Source of the DNA: Clostridia bacterium
GTDB lineage: Bacteria > Bacillota > Clostridia > Christensenellales > Borkfalkiaceae
Assembly (NCBI GenBank): GCA_017505675.1
Contig: JAFVOV010000061.1
Coordinates: forward strand, 1 to 7,742
Length of the DNA stretch: 7,742 nt
Direction of reading: 5' to 3'
Shown in pieces: positions 5,891-7,742 of this stretch; the first letter of the stretch is position 1, and each line of letters starts with the position of its first letter. Both the position numbers and the translations under genes were made by a program. The notes below the pieces were generated by a model that worked only from the letters and a program-made list of their open reading frames with translations, was not told where the DNA came from and did not search any database.

Positions 5891-6169
5891 ATGGATAAAT
5901 TCGGCATTTTTAAACTTTTAAATTCCTTTTTATCCCCAAGCGCCAACAATAAAACTGACGGCGAAAAAGAAAATTCGGCAAACGGTGATATTTTAAAAAG
6001 CCTTATTTCTTCGCTTTCTTCTAGTAATTCCGACAAAAAAGATACTGCGCCCGTAGCGCCAAAACCACCCACAAAGCCAACCGTTCCACTCCAGTCCGGT
6101 ATGCTTTACACTATGAATTCACACGACGAATTTATTAAACGCGTAAAACAAAAACACCTTCAAAAATAA
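5891..6169 (+). CDS. Small protein of unknown function
   Basis: This 92-residue protein is the only plus-strand gene in the window. I do not recognise its family. It has a hydrophobic N-terminal helix-forming segment (FGIFKLLNSFL, 4-14), a polar region, a second amphipathic stretch (DILKSLISSL, 33-42) followed by a Ser-rich run, a Pro/Lys-rich linker at about 53-66, and a conserved-looking C-terminal module (LQSGMLYTMNSHDEFIKRV, 67-85) ending in basic residues. No signal peptide, cysteine or full membrane helix is present, so it is probably cytoplasmic and partly disordered. The near-perfect ribosome binding site supports that it is real. It is divergent from the lipoprotein gene and convergent with the MFS gene, the two stop codons being 2 bases apart with no terminator between. 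Confidence 0.75.
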   Translation: MDKFGIFKLLNSFLSPSANNKTDGEKENSANGDILKSLISSLSSSNSDKKDTAPVAPKPPTKPTVPLQSGMLYTMNSHDEFIKRVKQKHLQK

Positions 6170-6171
6170 GC

Positions 6172-7380
6172 CTATTTATCGCTATTTTCTTGCTTTTTTT
6201 CCTTAACTTTTTTCCGTGAAGAAATAAGAACGCCTATAAGCATTATCACCGGGAAAATTATTACGCTAGCAAGTCCCTTTTTAATATCGTTATCAAACGC
6301 CCCCGAAACAAAGCCCACTATGGACGGGCCTATAGATGCGCCCACGTCACCAAAAACGGCAAGTAGCGCAAAAAGAGCCGTGCTTCCAACGAGTTTTTTT
6401 GATGCCATACTTATCGTTCCCGGCCACATTATACCAACCGAAAAGCCACATAATCCACACGCTAAAAGGCTTATCCACGGAAAAGGCGCAAACACCGCTA
6501 ACGCGTAAGATAAAACGCATAGCGCAGAGCATATCGTCATAAATTTTTTAAGTTTAATTTTTTCACTAACCGTTGCGTAAAGCGTTCTAGATACAGCCAT
6601 CATCAACGCAAAAAGGCACGCGCCCGCAATATCACCCACCGCCTTATCAACGCCGAGCGCGCTTTCTGCAAAAGCAGACGCCCATTGGCTCATTGCAATT
6701 TCAGATGCGCCCGCGCAAGTCATCAACAGCGCAAAAAACCAAAATTTCCCAGACCTTAATAAAGATAAAACCCCACCGCCTTTTTCTGCGGTAAATTTTT
6801 CATTATAAATAGGCACAACTGCAAAACAAGCCGTGTTGAATACGGGAACTATTGCCCAGAAAAGGGCAAGCCATCTCCATTCGGCTAACCCAAACAATGC
6901 AAAATACGCGGTTGATAACCCGATTACCAACACCGTTCCCCAAGAATAAAACGAGTGAGTTAAACTCATTATTGCAGATTTATTTTTTGTGGGACACGCT
7001 TCTACTATCGGGCTTATCAAAACTTCTTCTAGTCCACTGCCTATCGCGCACAAAGCAACGCTTATTACTAACGCTAAATAAGGGTCTATAATTTCAGGCA
7101 AAAATGCAAGAAGAACAAGCCCTGACGCAGCGAAGACGTTTGCAGCAAGCATACCTGCGCGATAACCGATTTTATCAATAAGTTTTGTTGAAACAAGGTC
7201 CGTACAAAGTTGTAACATAAAATTAGCCGTAATAAGCACGGCAATTTTTTCAAGAGATATTCCGTATCCGTTGCAAAACGTTAAAAATAAAAGGGGCAAA
7301 AAATTTACCACTATAGATTGCGTTATATACCCAGTAAAACAAGCCGTAATAGTGGCTTTATAATTAGTTTTAACCGCCAT
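6172..7380 (-). CDS. Major facilitator superfamily (MFS) transporter
   Basis: The 402-residue protein is an integral membrane permease with about 12 hydrophobic segments, roughly at residues 10-37, 44-63, 76-95, 99-119, 137-160, 168-190, 210-230, 250-270, 280-298, 302-325, 333-356 and 368-387. The loop after the second segment, STKLIDKIGYRAG (64-76), corresponds to the MFS motif A (GxxxDRxGRR-like). The length is usual for the superfamily and the C-terminus is a charged cytoplasmic tail (SSRKKVKEKKQ). The substrate cannot be told: no partner gene lies beside it. The ATG at 7378-7380 is chosen because a GGTGA lies 6 bases upstream; an in-frame TTG 15 bases earlier has no such site. It has its own promoter and ends tail to tail with the small plus-strand gene. 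Confidence 0.88.
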   Translation of the reverse strand: MAVKTNYKATITACFTGYITQSIVVNFLPLLFLTFCNGYGISLEKIAVLITANFMLQLCTDLVSTKLIDKIGYRAGMLAANVFAASGLVLLAFLPEIIDPYLALVISVALCAIGSGLEEVLISPIVEACPTKNKSAIMSLTHSFYSWGTVLVIGLSTAYFALFGLAEWRWLALFWAIVPVFNTACFAVVPIYNEKFTAEKGGGVLSLLRSGKFWFFALLMTCAGASEIAMSQWASAFAESALGVDKAVGDIAGACLFALMMAVSRTLYATVSEKIKLKKFMTICSALCVLSYALAVFAPFPWISLLACGLCGFSVGIMWPGTISMASKKLVGSTALFALLAVFGDVGASIGPSIVGFVSGAFDNDIKKGLASVIIFPVIMLIGVLISSRKKVKEKKQENSDK

Positions 7381-7410
7381 AATTTTCACCAACAAAGTTC
7401 TTTCTATTTA

Positions 7411-7438
7411 ATTTTACAAAACAAGTAAAAAAAGTCAA
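7411..7438 (-). promoter_or_regulatory. Sigma-A type promoter of the MFS gene
   Basis: On the minus strand TTGACT (7433-7438) and TAAAAT (7411-7416), each one mismatch from consensus, are separated by 16 bases. The predicted transcript starts near 7404, giving a leader of about 25 bases. The promoter lies after the rpsI terminator, so the permease is transcribed independently. Confidence 0.7.
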
Positions 7439-7470
7439 CCGTTTTAATATGTAAAACGTGCTATTTCACG

Positions 7471-7500
7471 AAATAAAAAACCCGAAGAAAAATCTTCGGG
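7471..7500 (-). terminator. Rho-independent terminator of rpsI
   Basis: CCCGAAGA (7481-7488) and TCTTCGGG (7493-7500) form a perfect 8-bp stem with a 4-base loop, extended by A-T pairs on both sides. On the minus strand it runs into TTTTTTATTTC. It lies about 30 bases after the rpsI stop and ends that operon. Confidence 0.92.
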
Positions 7501-7531
7501 TTTCGTTGATGAAATAATTCTCTCTCGCAAA

Positions 7532-7742
7532 TTATCTCTTTGAGAATTGCGGAGCGCGACGAGCCTTTTTCAAGCCGTATTTCTTTCTTTCCTTCATTCT
7601 GGAATCTCTGGTTAAGAAACCTGCTTTTTTAAGAGCCGCTCTGGTTTCGGGTTCTGCCTGTAAAAGAGCGCGGGCAATACCGTGTCTAATAGCGCCTGCT
7701 TGACCAGTGAAACCACCACCGCAAACGTTAACCGCAACGTCG
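7532..7742 (-). CDS. rpsI: 30S ribosomal protein S9, C-terminal part (cut by window edge)
   Basis: S9 is a component of the small ribosomal subunit head, whose basic C-terminal tail reaches towards the P-site tRNA. The 69 residues in the window carry the diagnostic GGGFTGQAGAIRHGIARAL block, then AGFLTRDSRMKERKKYGLKKARRAPQFSKR up to the stop. The universally conserved C-terminal Ser-Lys-Arg is intact. The N-terminal half lies beyond the right edge. S9 is usually cotranscribed after rplM (L13), which is expected beyond the edge; here it is the last gene of its operon, as shown by the terminator that follows. Confidence 0.98.
   Translation of the reverse strand, partial: DVAVNVCGGGFTGQAGAIRHGIARALLQAEPETRAALKKAGFLTRDSRMKERKKYGLKKARRAPQFSKR

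Noticed and set aside
6347..6542. Open frames of 61-68 codons on both strands inside the MFS gene
   Set aside because: They are contained in the transporter's coding sequence, with no ribosome binding site or family resemblance.
7381..7395. TTG start five codons upstream for the MFS transporter
   Set aside because: No ribosome binding site precedes it, while the ATG at 7378-7380 has GGTGA at good spacing, which lies within the extra codons.
7462..7475. Short inverted repeat TATTTC-AC-GAAATA after the rpsI terminator
   Set aside because: Six-base AT-rich arms with a 2-base loop are too short and too common in this composition to support a function.
1..7742. CRISPR array, tRNA or rRNA genes, insertion sequence, phage or defence genes
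   Set aside because: No regularly spaced direct repeats, no cloverleaf or rRNA sequence, and no transposase, integrase, nuclease or toxin-antitoxin pattern was found on either strand.

Overview
The window looks like chromosomal DNA of a low-GC, spore-forming (or recently spore-forming) member of the Clostridia. The main evidence is a Spo0A homologue, a SipL-type spore morphogenesis protein, a Veg homologue, AT-rich intergenic regions with sigma-A-like promoters, strong AGGAGG-type ribosome binding sites, and a ribosomal protein S9 C-terminus of the usual Firmicutes type. The exact genus cannot be read from the sequence.

Almost everything is on the minus strand, so read it from right to left. 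From the right edge: the C-terminal half of rpsI (S9) and its terminator (7471-7742); an MFS permease with its own promoter (6172-7438); a short plus-strand gene of unknown function that ends 2 bases from the permease stop (5891-6169); a lipoprotein with a beta-propeller-like domain and a helical tail, with promoter, structured leader and terminator (3813-5841); spo0A, bounded by terminators on both sides and preceded by Spo0A-box-like sites (2822-3762); a small protein with two zinc-ribbon-like modules and a very acidic tail, followed by veg and a terminator (1793-2728); and sipL followed closely by ispE, which runs off the left edge (1-1781).

The veg-sipL-ispE order matches the arrangement known in other Clostridia, and sipL and ispE probably share a transcript. 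spo0A sits alone, not beside spoIVB and recN where it is usually found. I see no mobile element, CRISPR array, tRNA, rRNA, phage gene or toxin-antitoxin pair, and nothing that clearly amounts to a new multi-gene system. The points most worth a second look are the Spo0A receiver domain, which keeps the phospho-acceptor Asp and the conserved Lys but lacks the acidic metal-binding pair; the uncharacterised zinc-ribbon/acidic-tail gene upstream of veg; and inverted repeats placed at three promoters or leaders.
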